Positions 1 to 12,408 of a stretch of 64,000 nt of DNA are shown one piece after another (positions within the stretch are counted from its first letter, which is position 1; each line of letters opens with the position of its first letter). A model generated the notes under the pieces. It did not search any database. It had not been told where the DNA came from and worked only from the letters and a program-made list of their open reading frames with translations. The stretch comes from Silene noctiflora (taxonomy: Eukaryota; Streptophyta; Magnoliopsida; Caryophyllales; Caryophyllaceae): assembly GCA_009801015.1 (NCBI GenBank), contig VHZZ01001092.1, positions 30,984-94,983 on the forward strand, in the 5' to 3' direction. The translations under genes were made by a program, and so were the position numbers.

Positions 1-3000
1 GTTTCGGGACCCTGAAATCCCGAAAAACCGTGTATTATACACTTTAATTTGAGCCGTTCGTGAGGTCGTACCGGATCACGTTTTTTATTCTCCCGCATTT
101 GCTACCACACACCCGGGGTCACTGCATAAGTTACCCTATTCAACCTGAGCCTCAAACAACAACTGTTAATCCATTGTTCACGACCATCTGATTTTCGCCC
201 GATACTGGTTTACCGCATTCAGTTACCCTCAAACTTCCTCAGTTTCTCCTAAATTTATTCGTGGTAGCTTTTACTGATACGAGGAGCCATCAGTATGATT
301 ACGTCCGATTTTATTCTCGGACCCTGAAATCCCGAAAACCGTGTATTATACACTTTAATATGAGCCATTCAGAAGGTCGTACTTGGTCTCGTTTCTATTT
401 ATCCCAGTTTTTTACCACACACCCGGGGTCGCTTAAAAAGTTACCCTGTTCGATCTCAGCTCCAAATAACAAGAAATAATCAAGTGTTCACGACATTCCG
501 ATTTTCGCCGGAACCTGATTTATCGCATTCAAGAATCGTCAAATGACCTCTGTTGTTCCTCAAATTTTACGTGGCCACTTTACCTGACCTGAGGAACAAA
601 GTGTGAAATTAACCGACAATTTTGTTTCGGGACCCTGAAATCCCGAAAAACCGTGTATTGTACACTTTAATTTGAGTCGTTCGTGAGGTCGTATCGGATC
701 ACGTGTTTTATTCTCCTGAATTTTCTACCACACACCTGGGGTCGCTTCATAAGGTACCCTATTCAATCTGAGCCCCAAATACCAACTATTAATCCATTGT
801 TCACGACCATCCGATTTTCGCCCGATACAGGTTTATCGCATTCAGTGACCCTCAAATATCCTCAGTTGTTCCTAAAATTTTTCGTGGTAGCTTTTACTGA
901 CACGAGGAGCCATCATTATGATTTAGAGGCGATTTTGTTCTGGACCCGGTTTTTTTACCACACACCCGGGGTCGCTTCATAAGTTACTTTGTTCGATTTC
1001 GTTGTAGCTTTTACAGACAAGAGGTTTCGTCGGTATGACTTACAAGCGATTTTATTCTGGGACCCGGAAGCCCCGAAAAGCCCCGGAATCCCCGTCAAAA
1101 CCCCTAAAATATCTTTTAATTATATTTGTTAATCTCATTTTATTTACAATTGCTTGCTTTTATTTATTTACAATTGATATTTTATTTACTTGTTTGTTCC
1201 TATTTACTTTGCAGTTCTCACCCAAAAACAAAAAGATAACCCGTTCGTGATAAATTCATAACAACTAATAAAACTACTGTTTCTTTGTGGATTCGACCCC
1301 TACGTACAACATACATTTGTGCCACGTCTAGAGATTTATTTTTGATAGGTGTGTGACCGCCTGTTCAAATATTATCCCGAATTTTCTACCACACACCGAG
1401 AGTCACTTCATATTTTACCCAATTCGATCTGAGCCCCAAATTACAACTATAAATCCATGGTTCACGACCATACGATTTCTCCCGATACTGCCTTATCGCA
1501 TTTAGTCACCCTCAAACGTCCTCAGTTGTTCGTAAAAGTTTTCGTGATAGATTTTCCTGACACGAGGATCTATCAGTGTGATTTACGAACGATTTTGTTC
1601 AGGGACGCTGAAATCCCGAAAACCGTGTGTTATACACTTTAATTTAAGCCGTTCATAAGGTCGTACCGGATCTCGTTTATTTTTCTCCCGTTTTTTTTTA
1701 CCACACACCAGGGGTCGCTTCAAAATATACCCTCTTCGATCTCAGTCCCAAACAACAAGAATTAACCGATTGTTCACGACATTCCGAATTTCGCCGGAGC
1801 CTGGTTTATCGCAATCAGGAATCGTCAGATGACCTCTGTTGTTCCTCAAATTTTACGTGGCCACTTCATCTGACCCGAGGAACCACGAGTGTAATTTACA
1901 TACGAATTTGTTTCGAGGCCCTGAAATCCCGAAAAATCGTGTATTATACACTTTAATTTGAGTTGTTCGTGAGGTTGTACCGGATCACGTTTAATATTCT
2001 CCCGAATTTTCTACCACACACCCGGAGTCAATTCATATTTTACCCTATTCGGTTTGAGCACCAAATTACAACTATAAATCCCTGGTTCACGACCATCCGA
2101 TTTTCTCCCAATACCGCTTTATCGCATTTAGTCACTCTCAAACGTCCTCAATTGTTCGTAAAAGTTTTCGTGATAGATTTACCTGACACGAGGATCCATC
2201 TGTGTGATTTACGAACGATTTTGTTATGGGACACTAAAATCCCGAAAACCGTGTATTAAACACTTTAATTTGAGCCGTTCAGAAGGTCGTACCGTATCTC
2301 GTTTCTTTTTCACCCGAATTTTTTAACACACACCCGGGGTCGCTTCAAAAGTTACCCTCTTCGATATCAACCTTAAATAACAAGAAGAAATACGTTGTTC
2401 ACGACATTCCTATTTTCGCCGGAGCCTGGTTTATCGCATTCAGGAATCGTCAAATGATCTCTGTTGTTCCTCAAATTTTACGTGGCCACTTTATCTAACC
2501 TGGTGAACCACGAGTGTAAGTTACGGACGATTGTGTTTCGAGACCCTCAAATCCCGAAAAACCGTGTATTTATACACTTTAATTTGAGCTGTTCGAGAGG
2601 TCGTACCGGATCACGTTTATTATTCTACCGAATTTACTACCACACACCCGGGGTCACTTTATATGTTACCCTATTCGATCTGAGCCCCAAATAACAACTA
2701 TTAATCCATTGTTCCTGACCATTCGATTTTCGCCCGATACTGGTATTTTGCATTCAGTCACCCCATAACGTCCTCAGTTGTTCTTAAAAGTTTTCGTTGT
2801 AGATTTTCCTCACATGAGGATCCATCAGTGTGATTTACGGACGATTTTGATATGGGACCTTGAAATCCCGAAAACCGTGTATTATACACTTTAGTTTGAG
2901 CCGTTCAGAAGGTCGTACCGGATCTCTTTTCGTTTTCTCCCTGTTTTTTTATCACACACTCGGGGTCGCTTCAAAAGTTACCCTGTTCGATCTCAGCCCA

Positions 3001-6000
3001 AAATAAAAAGAATTAATCAAGTGTTCACGACATTCCGATTTTCGCCGGAGCCTAATTTATCGCATTCAAGAATCGTCAAATGACCTATGTTGTTCCTTCA
3101 ATTTTATGTAGCCACTTAACAGACCCGAGGAACCACGTGTGAAATTTACCGACGATTTTGTTTCGGGACCCTGAAATTCCGAAAAAACGTGTATTAGACA
3201 CTTTAATATGAGACGTTCGTGAGGTCGTACCGGATCACGTCTTTTATTCTCCAGAATTTTTTACCACACTCCCGGGGTCGCTTCATAAGTTACCTAAATC
3301 CATCTGAGCCCCAAATACCAACTATTAATCCATTGTTCACGACTATCCGAATTTCGCCCGATACTGGTTTATCGAATTCAGTGACCCTCAAACGTCCTCA
3401 GTCGTGGTAACTTTTACTGACACGAGGAGCCATCAGTATGATTAACAGGCGATTTTGTTCTGGGACCCGGAAATCCCGAAAACCGTGTATTATACACTTT
3501 AATTTGTGCCGTTCAGAAGGTCGTACCGGATCTTGTTTCTTTTTCTCTCGTTTTTTTTACCACACACCCGGGGTCGCTTTAAAAGGTACCATGTTCGATC
3601 TCAGCCCCAAATAACAATAATTAATCCATTGTTCACGACATTCCGATTTTCGCCGGAGCCTGAATTATCACATTCAAGATTCGTCAAATGACCTCTGTTG
3701 TATCTCAAAGTTTACGTGGCCACTTTATTCGACCCGAGGAACCACGTGTGAAATTTACGGACGATTTTGATTCGGGACCCTTAAATCCCGAAAAACCGTG
3801 TATTACACTTTAATTTGAGCCGTTCGTGAGGTCGTTCCGGATAACGTTTTTTATTCTCCAGAATTTTCCACCACAAACCCGGGGTCGCTTCATAAGTTAC
3901 CCTATTCGATCTGAGCGCCAAATACCAATTATTAATCCGTTGTTCACGACCATCCGATTTTCGCCCGACACTGGTTTATCGCATTCAGTGACCCTTAAAC
4001 GTCCTCAGTTGTTCCTAAACTTTTTCGTGGTAGCTTTTACTGACACGAGGAGCCATTAGTATGATTTACGGGCGATTTTGTTCTGTGACCCTGAAATATC
4101 AAAAACCGTGTATTATACACTTTAATTTGAGCCATTTAGAAAGTCGTGCCGGATCTCGTTTTTATTTATCCCGGTTGTTATTACCACACACCCGGGGTCT
4201 CTTCAAAAGTTACCCTGTTTGATCTCAGCCCCAAATAACAAGAATTAATCCATTTTTCACGACACTCCGATTTTCGTCGTTGCCTGATTTATCGCATTAC
4301 AGAATCGTCAAATGACCTCTGTTGTTCCTCAAATTTTACGTGGCCACTTTATCTGACCCGAGGAACCACGTGTGAAATTTAACGGCGATTTTGTTTCGGG
4401 ACCCTGAAATCCCGAAAAACCGTGTATTATACACTTTAATCTGAGTTGTTCGTGAGATCGTACCGGATCACGTTTTTTATTCTCCCGAATTTGCTACCAC
4501 ACACCTAGGGTCGCTTCATAAGTTACCTTATTCGATCTGAGCGGTAAATACCAACTATTAATCCATTGTTCACGACCATCCGATTTTCGCCTGACTCTGG
4601 TTTATCGCATTCAGTGACCCTCAAACGTCCTCAGTTGTTCCTAAAATTTTTCGTGGTAGCTTTCACTGGCACGAGGAGCCGTCAGTATTATTTATAGGTG
4701 ATTTTGTTCTGGGACCCTGAAATCCCGAAAACCGTGTATTATACACTTTAATTTGAGTCGTTCAGAAGGTCGTACCGGTTCTCGTTTCTTTTTCGCCCGG
4801 TTTTTTACCACATACCAGGGGTCGTTTCAAAAGTTACCCTGTTCGATCTCAGCCCCAAATAAAAAGAATTAGTTCATTGTTCATGACATTCCGATTTTCG
4901 CCGGAGCCTGATTTATCGCAATCAAGAATTGTCAAATGACCTCTGTTGTTCCTCAAATTTTACGTGGCCACTTTATCTGACCCGAGGAACCACGAGTGTA
5001 ATTTACATCCGATTTTGTTTCGAGTCCCTGAAATCCCGAAAAGTCGTGTATTATACACTTTAATTTGAGTTGTTCGTGAAGTCGTACCGGATCACGTTTA
5101 ATATTCTCCCGAATTTTTTACCACACACCCGGAGTCACTTCTTATTTTACCTTATTCGATCTAAGCCCCAAATTACAACTATAAATATATGGTTCACGAC
5201 CATCCGATTTTCTCCCGATACTGCATTATCGCATTTAGTCACCCTGGTAGATTTTCCTCACACGAGGATCCATCGGTATGATTTACGAACGATTGTGTAC
5301 TAGCACGCTGAAATTCCGAAAACCGTGTATTATACACATTAATTTGAGCCGTTCAAAAGGTCGTACCGGATCTCGTTTCGTTTTCTCCCGGTTTTTCTAT
5401 CACACACCCGGGGTCGCTTCAAAAGTTACCCTCATCGATCTCAGCCCCAAATACCAAGAATTAACCCATTGTTAACGACATTGTGATTTTCGTCGGAGCC
5501 CGGTTTATTGCATTCAGGAATCGTCAATTGACCTCTGCTGTTCCAGCAATTTGACGTAGCCACTTTATCTGGCCCGAGGAACCACGAGTGTAAGTTACGG
5601 ACGATTGTGTTTCGAGACCCTCATATCCCGAAAAACCGTGTACGATACTGCTTTATCGCATTTATTCACCCTCAAACGTCCTCATTTTTTCGTAAAGGTT
5701 TCGTGGTAGATTTTCCTGACACGAGGATCCATCAATGTGATTTAAGGACGATTTTGTTCTGGAATCGTCAAATGACCTCTGTAGTTCCTCAAATTTTACG
5801 TGGCCACTTTATCTGACCTGAGGATCCACGATTGTAATTTTTATACGATTTTTTTTCGAGGCCCTGAAATCCCGAAAAACCGTCTATTATACACTTTAAT
5901 TTAAGTCGTTCGTGTCGTCGTTCCGGATCACATTTAATATTCTCCCGAATTGTCTACCACACACCCAGAGTCACTTCATATTTTACCCTATTTGATCTGA

Positions 6001-9000
6001 GCCCAATATTACGGACGATTGTGTTCGAGACTCTCATATCCCGAAAAGCCGTATATTATACACTTTAATTTGAGCCGTCCAGAAGGTCGTACCGGATCAC
6101 GTTTCTTTTTCTCCCGGTTTTTTTACCACACACCCGGGGTCGCATCAAAAGTTACCCTCTTCGATCTCAGCCCCAAATAGCAAGAAATATTACGTTGTTC
6201 ACGACTTTCTGATTTTCCCCGGAGCCTGGTTTATCGCATTCGGGAATCGTCAAATGACCTCTGTTGTTCCTCAAATTTTACGTGGCCACTTTATCTGACC
6301 CGAGGAACCACGAGTGTAAGTTACGGACGATTGTGTTTTGAGACCCTCATATCCCGAAAAATCGTGTATTATACACTTTAATTTGAGCCGTTCGTGAGGT
6401 CGTACCGGATCACGTTTATTATTCTCCCTAATTTTTCTACCACACACCCGGGGTCACTTATTATTTTACCCTATTCGACCTGAGCCCCAAATAACAACTA
6501 TTAATCCATTGTTCACGACGATATGATTTTCGCCCGATACTGGTTTATTGCATTCGGTCACCCCCAAACGTCCTCAGTTGTTCCTAAAAGTTTTCGTGGT
6601 AGCTTTTCCTAACACAAGGATCCATCGGTGTGATTTACGGACGATTTTGTTCTGGGACCTTGAAATCCCGAAAACCGTGTATTATACACTTTAATTTGAG
6701 TCGTTCAGAGGTCGTACCGGATCTCGTTTCTTCTTCTCCCTGTTTTTTTACCACACATCAGGGGTCGTTTCAAAATTTACCATCTTTGATCTCAGCCCCA
6801 AATAACAAGAACTAATCCGTTGTTCACGACATACCGATTTTCGTCGGAACCTGGTTTATCGCATTCACGAATCGTCAAATGACCTCTATAGTTCATCAAA
6901 TTTTACGTGGCCAATTTATCTGACCCGAGGAACCAGGATTGTAGTTTTTATACGATTTTTTTTCGTGGCCCTAAAATCCCGAAAAACCGTGTATTATACA
7001 CTTTAATTTGAGCCGTTCGTGAGGTCGTACCGGATCACGTTTAATATTCTCCCGAATTGTCTACCACACACTCGGAGTCACTTAATATTTTACCCTATTT
7101 GATCTGAGCCCAAAATTACAACTATAAATCCATGGTTCACGACCATCCGATTTTTTCCCGATATTGCCTTATCGCATTTAATCACCCTCAAACGTCCTCA
7201 GTTTTTCCTAAAAGTTTTCGTGGTAGATATTCCTGACACGAGGATCCATCAGTGTGATTTACGAACGATTTTGTTCAGGGACGCTGAAATCTCAAAAATA
7301 GTTTATTATACACTTTAATTTGAGCTATCAAGAAGGTCGTACCAGCTCTCGTTTTTTTTCCTCCCGTTTTTTTTACCACACACCAGGGGTCGCTTAAAAA
7401 GTTACCCTCTTCGATCTCAGCCCCAAATAACAAGAATTAATACGATGTTCACGACATTGCGATTTTCGAAGGAGCCTGGTTTATCGCATTCAGGAATTGT
7501 CAAATGACCTCTGTTGTTCCTCCAATAATTTTACGTGGCCACTTTATCTGACCCGAGGAACCACGAGTGTAATTTATGGACGATTGTGTTTCGAGACCCT
7601 CAAATCCCGAAAAACTGTATATTGTACACTTTAATTTGAGCCGTTCGTGAAGTCGTGCCGCATCACATTTAATATTCTATCGAATTTTCTATCACACACC
7701 CGGGGTCACTTCATAAGTTACCCTGTTAGTCCATTGTTCACGACCATCCGATTTTCGCCTGATACTGGTTTATCGCATTCAGTCACCCCTAAACGTCCTC
7801 AGTTGTTCCTAAAAGTTTTCATGGTCACTTTTCCTGACACGAGGATCCATCAGTGTGATTTACGGACGATTTTGTTTTGGGACCCTGAAATTTCGAAAAT
7901 CGTGTATTATACACTTTAATTTGAGCCATTCAGAAGGTTGTACCGGATCTCGTGTTTTTTCTCCCGGTTTTTTACCACACGCCAGGGGTCGCTTCAAAAG
8001 TTACCCTCTTCGATCCAGCTCAAAATAACAAGAATTAATACGTTGTTTACGACATTGCGATTTTCGCCAGAGCCTGGTTTATCGCGTTCAGGAATCGTCA
8101 AATGACCTTTGTCGTTCCTCAAATTTTACGTAGCCACTTTATCTGACCCGAGGAACCACGAGTGTAAGTTACGGACGATTGTGTTTCGAGACCCTCAAAT
8201 CCCGAAAAACCGTGTATTATATACTTTAATTTGAGTCGTTCGTAAGGTCGTACCGGATCACGTTTATAATTCTTCAGAATTATCTATCACACACCCGAAG
8301 GACTTCATAAGTTACCCTATTAGATCTGAGCCTCAAATACAACTATAAATCCATTGTTCACGATTATTCTATTTTTGCCCGATACTGCTTTATCGCATTT
8401 AGTCACCCTCAAACGTCCTCATTTTTTCGTAAAATTTTTCTTGGTAGATTTTCCTGACACGAGGATCCATCAATGTGATTTAAGGACGATTTTGTTCTGG
8501 GACCCTGAAATCACGAAAACCGTGTGTTATACACTTTAATTTGAGCCGTCCAGAAGGTCGTACCGGATCACGTTTCTTTTTCTCCCGGTTTTTTTTACCA
8601 CACACCCGGGGTCGCTTCAAAAGTTACCCTCTTCGATCTCAGTCCCAAATAACAAGAAATATTACGTTGTTCACGACTTTCTGATTTTCCCCGGAGCCTG
8701 GTTTATCGCATTCGGGAATCGTCAAATGACCTTTGTTGTTCCTCAAATTTTACGTGGCCACTTTATCTGACCCGAGGAACCACGAGTGTAAGTTACAGAC
8801 GATTGTTTTTCGAGACCCTCATATCCCGAAAAACTGTGTATTATACACTTTAATTTGAGTCGTTCGTGAGGTCGTACCGGATCACGTTTATTATTCTCTC
8901 GAATTTTCTACCACACACCCGGGGTCACTTCTTATTTTACCCTATTCGATTTGAGCCCCAAATAACAACTATTAATCCATTGTTCACGACGATCGATTTT

Positions 9001-10336
9001 CGCTCGATACTGGTTTATTGCATTCGGTCACCCCCAAACGTCCTCAGTTGTTCCTAAAAGTTTTCGTGGTAGATTTTCCTGACAAGAGGATCCATCAATG
9101 TGATTTACGAACAATTTTGTTCTGGGACCTTGAAATCCCGAAAACCGTGTATTATACACTTTAATTTGAGCCGTTTAGAAGGTCGTACCGGATCTCGTTT
9201 TTTTTTCCCGGTTTTTTAACCACACAGCAGGAGTCGCTTCAAAATTTACTCTCTTCGATCTCAGCCCCAAATAACAAGAATTAATCCGTTGTTCACGACA
9301 TATCGATTTTCGCCGGAGCCTGTTTTATCACATTCAGGATTCGTCAAATGACCTCTGCTGTTCGTGAGGAACACCAGAGGAACCACGAGTGTAATTTACT
9401 TACGATTTTGTTTCGAGGCCCTGAAATCCTGAAAAACCGTATATTATTATACACTTCAATTTGATCCGTTCGTGAAGTCGTACCGGATCACGCTTATTTA
9501 TCTCCCGAATAACACACTCGGGGTCGCTTCAAAAATTACCCTCTTCGATCTCAGACCCAAATAACAAGAATTTATCCGTTGTTCACGACATTACGATTTT
9601 CGCCGGAGCCTAAATTATCGTATTTGGGAATCGTCAAATGACCTCCGTTGTTCCTCAAATTTTACATGGCCACTTTATCAGGCCCGAGGAACCACGAGTG
9701 TAATTTATGGACGATTTCGTTTCGAGGCCCTGAAATCTCGAAAAAACGTGTATTATACACTTCAATTTGAGCCGTTCGTGAGGCCGTACAGGATCACGTT
9801 TATTATTCTCTCGAATTTCCTACCACACACCGGGGTCACTTCATGAGTTACCCTATTCGATCTGAGCCCGAAATAACAACTATTAATCTATTGTTCACGA
9901 CCATCCGATTTTCGCACGAAACTGTTTTATCGCATTCAGTCACCCTCAAACGTCCTCAGTTTTTCCTACAAGTTTTCGTGGTAGCTTTTCCTGACACGAG
10001 GATCCATCAGTTTGATATACGGACGATTTTGTTCTGGGACTCTGAAATCTCGAAAACTGTGTATTATACAATTTAATTTGAGTCGTTCAGAAGGTCTTAC
10101 CAGATCATATTTCTTTTTCTCCCGGTTTTTCTACCACACACCCAGGGTTTCTTGAAAAGTTACCCTGTTCGATCTCAGCCCCAAATAACAAGAATTAATC
10201 CATTGTTCACGACATTCCGATTTTCGCCGCACCCTGGTTTATCGCATTAAGGAATCCTCAAATGACTTTTGTTGTTACTCAAATTTTACGTGGCCACTTT
10301 ATGTGACTCGAAGAACCACGAGTGTAATTTACGGGC
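1..10336 (+). repeat. Satellite array, ~311-bp monomers in A-B dimers
   Basis: Tandem array that continues off the left edge. The landmark CCCTGAAATCCCG recurs at about 10, 322, 633, then 1919, 2544, 3169, 3778, 4402 and 5026 for one subtype. This gives a monomer of about 311 bp and a higher-order period of about 623 bp. Subtype A reads GTTCGTGAGGTCGTACCGG and later CAACTATTAATCC. Subtype B reads GTTCAGAAGGTCGTACCGG and later CAAGAATTAATCC and CGTCAAATGACCTCTG. Both share CCACACACCCGGGGTC. The alternation is broken in places by shortened units (near 940-1060, 5640-5770, 6010 and 9360-9510). Short open frames recur in it, but no start, splice or codon pattern supports a gene. The family cannot be named from sequence alone. 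Tandem repeats of similar unit length are known in plant subtelomeres and pericentromeres, and which of these applies is not shown here. Confidence 0.95.
1090..1370 (+). mobile_element. Fossil LTR-retrotransposon fragment inside the satellite
   Basis: About 280 bp with no similarity to the satellite interrupts one unit: repeat sequence stops shortly after GACCCGGAAGCCCCGAAAAG and resumes at ATTATCCCGAATTTTCTACC. The insert is T-rich, then carries CTTTGTGGATTCGACCCC and a TTTTTGATAGGTGTGTGACC stretch. In my experience these are typical of the 3' part of Ty3/Gypsy-type plant LTRs. No coding region, primer site or second LTR is visible, so this is a broken relic of a single LTR or part of one. 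The family is inferred from motif resemblance only. Age cannot be judged without a second LTR. Confidence 0.4.
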
Positions 10337-11920
10337 GACCTTCTGAACGACTCAAATTAAAGTGTAATATACGGTTTACGGGATTTCAGGGTCCCCGAAC
10401 AAAATCGTCCGTAAATCACACTGATGGCTCCTCATGTCAGTAAATGCTACCAGCAAAACTTTTTGGAAATACTGAGAACGTCTGAGGTTGACTGAATTAA
10501 AGTGTACAATACACAATTTTCGGGATTCTAGGGTCCCAGGACAACAATGTTCGTAAATTACACGAACCGTTTTTATGGTCGGATAAAGCGGACACACAAA
10601 TTTGGAGGAGTAACGGAGAACATTTGAGGGTGTCTGTAGAATACGATTGTCTTTGAAGCGACCATGAACACGTCGTAGAAACTAGAAGAAAAAAAACTTA
10701 GTCCGGTACGATCACTCACCACCTGAATGACTTAAATTGAAGTGTATACACGGTTTTCGGGATTGTAGACTCCCGGAACAAAATTGTCCGGAAATCACGC
10801 GGACGATTCCTCGGGTCAGACAAAATGATCACATTAACTTTGAGCATCAATATAGGACATTTGAAGGTGCCTCTATGCGATAAACAAGCACGGGGAAAAC
10901 TCGAGACTGAAATCGAATAGGGTAAGATCTGAAACGATCCCATATACATGGTAGAAAAACCGGAAGAATAAGAAACTTGACCCAGTACGACCTCCCAAAC
11001 GGATCAAGTTGAAGTGTATATATAATACACGGTTTTCAGAATTCGAGAATCCTAGATAAAAAATGGATCAAGCAGGTATACAAATTTTGAGTAACGGGGG
11101 ATATTTGAGGTGCTTTTATGCGATAAACCAACCTCGGGTGAAACCTGGATTATCGTAAAAATAAATTAAGACTTACTATTTTGGGTTGAAATCGAATATA
11201 GTTAATCCTTAAGTAACCGCAAACACATGGTAGAAACACCGAGAGGAAAAAAAACGTGACTCAGTACGACCTCCAGAACGATTCAAATTGAAGTAAATAT
11301 CACGGTTTTCGGGATTCCAAGATGCAGGAACAAAAATGTTTGTAGATCATACGAAAGGTTACTCGAATACTCGGGTCGTATAAAACAGCCACACAAATTT
11401 GAATGATCAACGAAAGACATTTGAGGAAGTGGATATGCAATAAAATACAGTGGACAAAATTGGATAATCGTGAAAAATTGATTAATAGTTGTTATTTGGG
11501 TTGAAAGGGTATACGGTAACTCCTGAAAAGAACCCAGACACGTGGTAGAAATCTAAAGAAAAAAAACTTAGTCTGGTACGACTACCCGAGGGGCTCAAAT
11601 TGAAGGGTATAATACACGGTTTCCAGGATTTCAGGGTCACGAAACAAAATGTTTCACGAGTCTGGACACGTGGTAGAAAAACGACTCTGGACACGTGGGT
11701 CCTATACAACCTCCCAAACGGCTCAAATTAAAGTGTATAATATACGGCTTCCGGAGATTATGGGATCCCAAAACAAAAATGTCTAGAAATCAGAGTGCTC
11801 CAGAGGTAGGTGGCCACACATATTTGGCCACACATATTTAAAGGAGCAACGTTGGCCATTTGAGTGTGACGGTACGCGAAAACCGTTGGTAAAAAAATCG
11901 AATAATCGTGTAAAGGCGAT
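10337..11920 (-). repeat. Inverted, degenerate end of the satellite array
   Basis: At about 10336 the forward repeat (GAGTGTAATTTACGGG) runs directly into the reverse complement of a B-type unit (CGACCTTCTGAACGACTC). From here the landmark appears reversed (GGGATTTCAGGGTCC-like) at about 10385, 10515, 10760, 11035, 11310, 11620 and 11745. Spacing is irregular, and copies of about 127, 240, 275 and 310 bp occur. Divergence from the forward copies is clearly higher, with the consensus becoming hard to follow after about 11800. This is what the decaying edge of an array looks like. The array ends roughly 490 bp from the stop codon of the neighbouring helicase gene. Confidence 0.85.
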
Positions 11921-12408
11921 GTAAGTAGGGATTTTGTACCTAGTTGGGGTTAAGTCCTAGTAGGGTTTGTACTAGTAGCCGTTTCGGGCCTAGAGAATCA
12001 TTTGATCATATTTCATCACTGATGTTCTCATGTTCTTACGTTTTAAAACTTTGGCTGCCGTGCTTGGCTTTTATGCTTCAAAGAATTACTAGAAGAAATA
12101 GGCTGTGAAGCCTGGAAAAAATTACACATCATAAATAGAAGAGTCGAATACAAGCAATACTCTTTGCATAGTGTTGGAAGCAACTAGCGTACCTGTAATA
12201 ATGTGAAACACACTCTTTAAAAGTGTTAAGAGGAACAGTAAAAGCAATAAAGAGTAGAATATTGGCAGATGTGTATTGCGAGCTGACAAGCCCATGCAAA
12301 ACTGAGTCAGGAAAGAGCGAGCATAAGTTGAGTGATCACGGTGAGAAGCAGCTTGAATCGACCCAATTGTTGCGCTGTGAATTGGTCAAGGTAATGCCAA
12401 CTGCATGC
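11921..12408. other. Satellite-to-gene transition; presumed 3' UTR of the helicase gene
   Basis: Unique, moderately AT-rich sequence between the decayed satellite and the stop codon of the minus-strand RH28-type gene. The right part should hold that gene's 3' untranslated region. No repeat structure or gene of its own was recognised. A 96-codon open frame on the plus strand (12223-12513) overlaps the antisense of the last helicase exon and is judged to be chance. Confidence 0.5.

Noticed and set aside
1-10080. Many 60-100-codon frames across the satellite as genes
   Set aside because: They are repeats of one sequence in register with the satellite period, have no splice or domain signals and are absent from the inverted copies in a matching form.
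1-10336. Direct repeats as a CRISPR-like array
   Set aside because: Units are ~311 bp with no short repeat and unique spacer pattern, and the surrounding genes are those of a plant.
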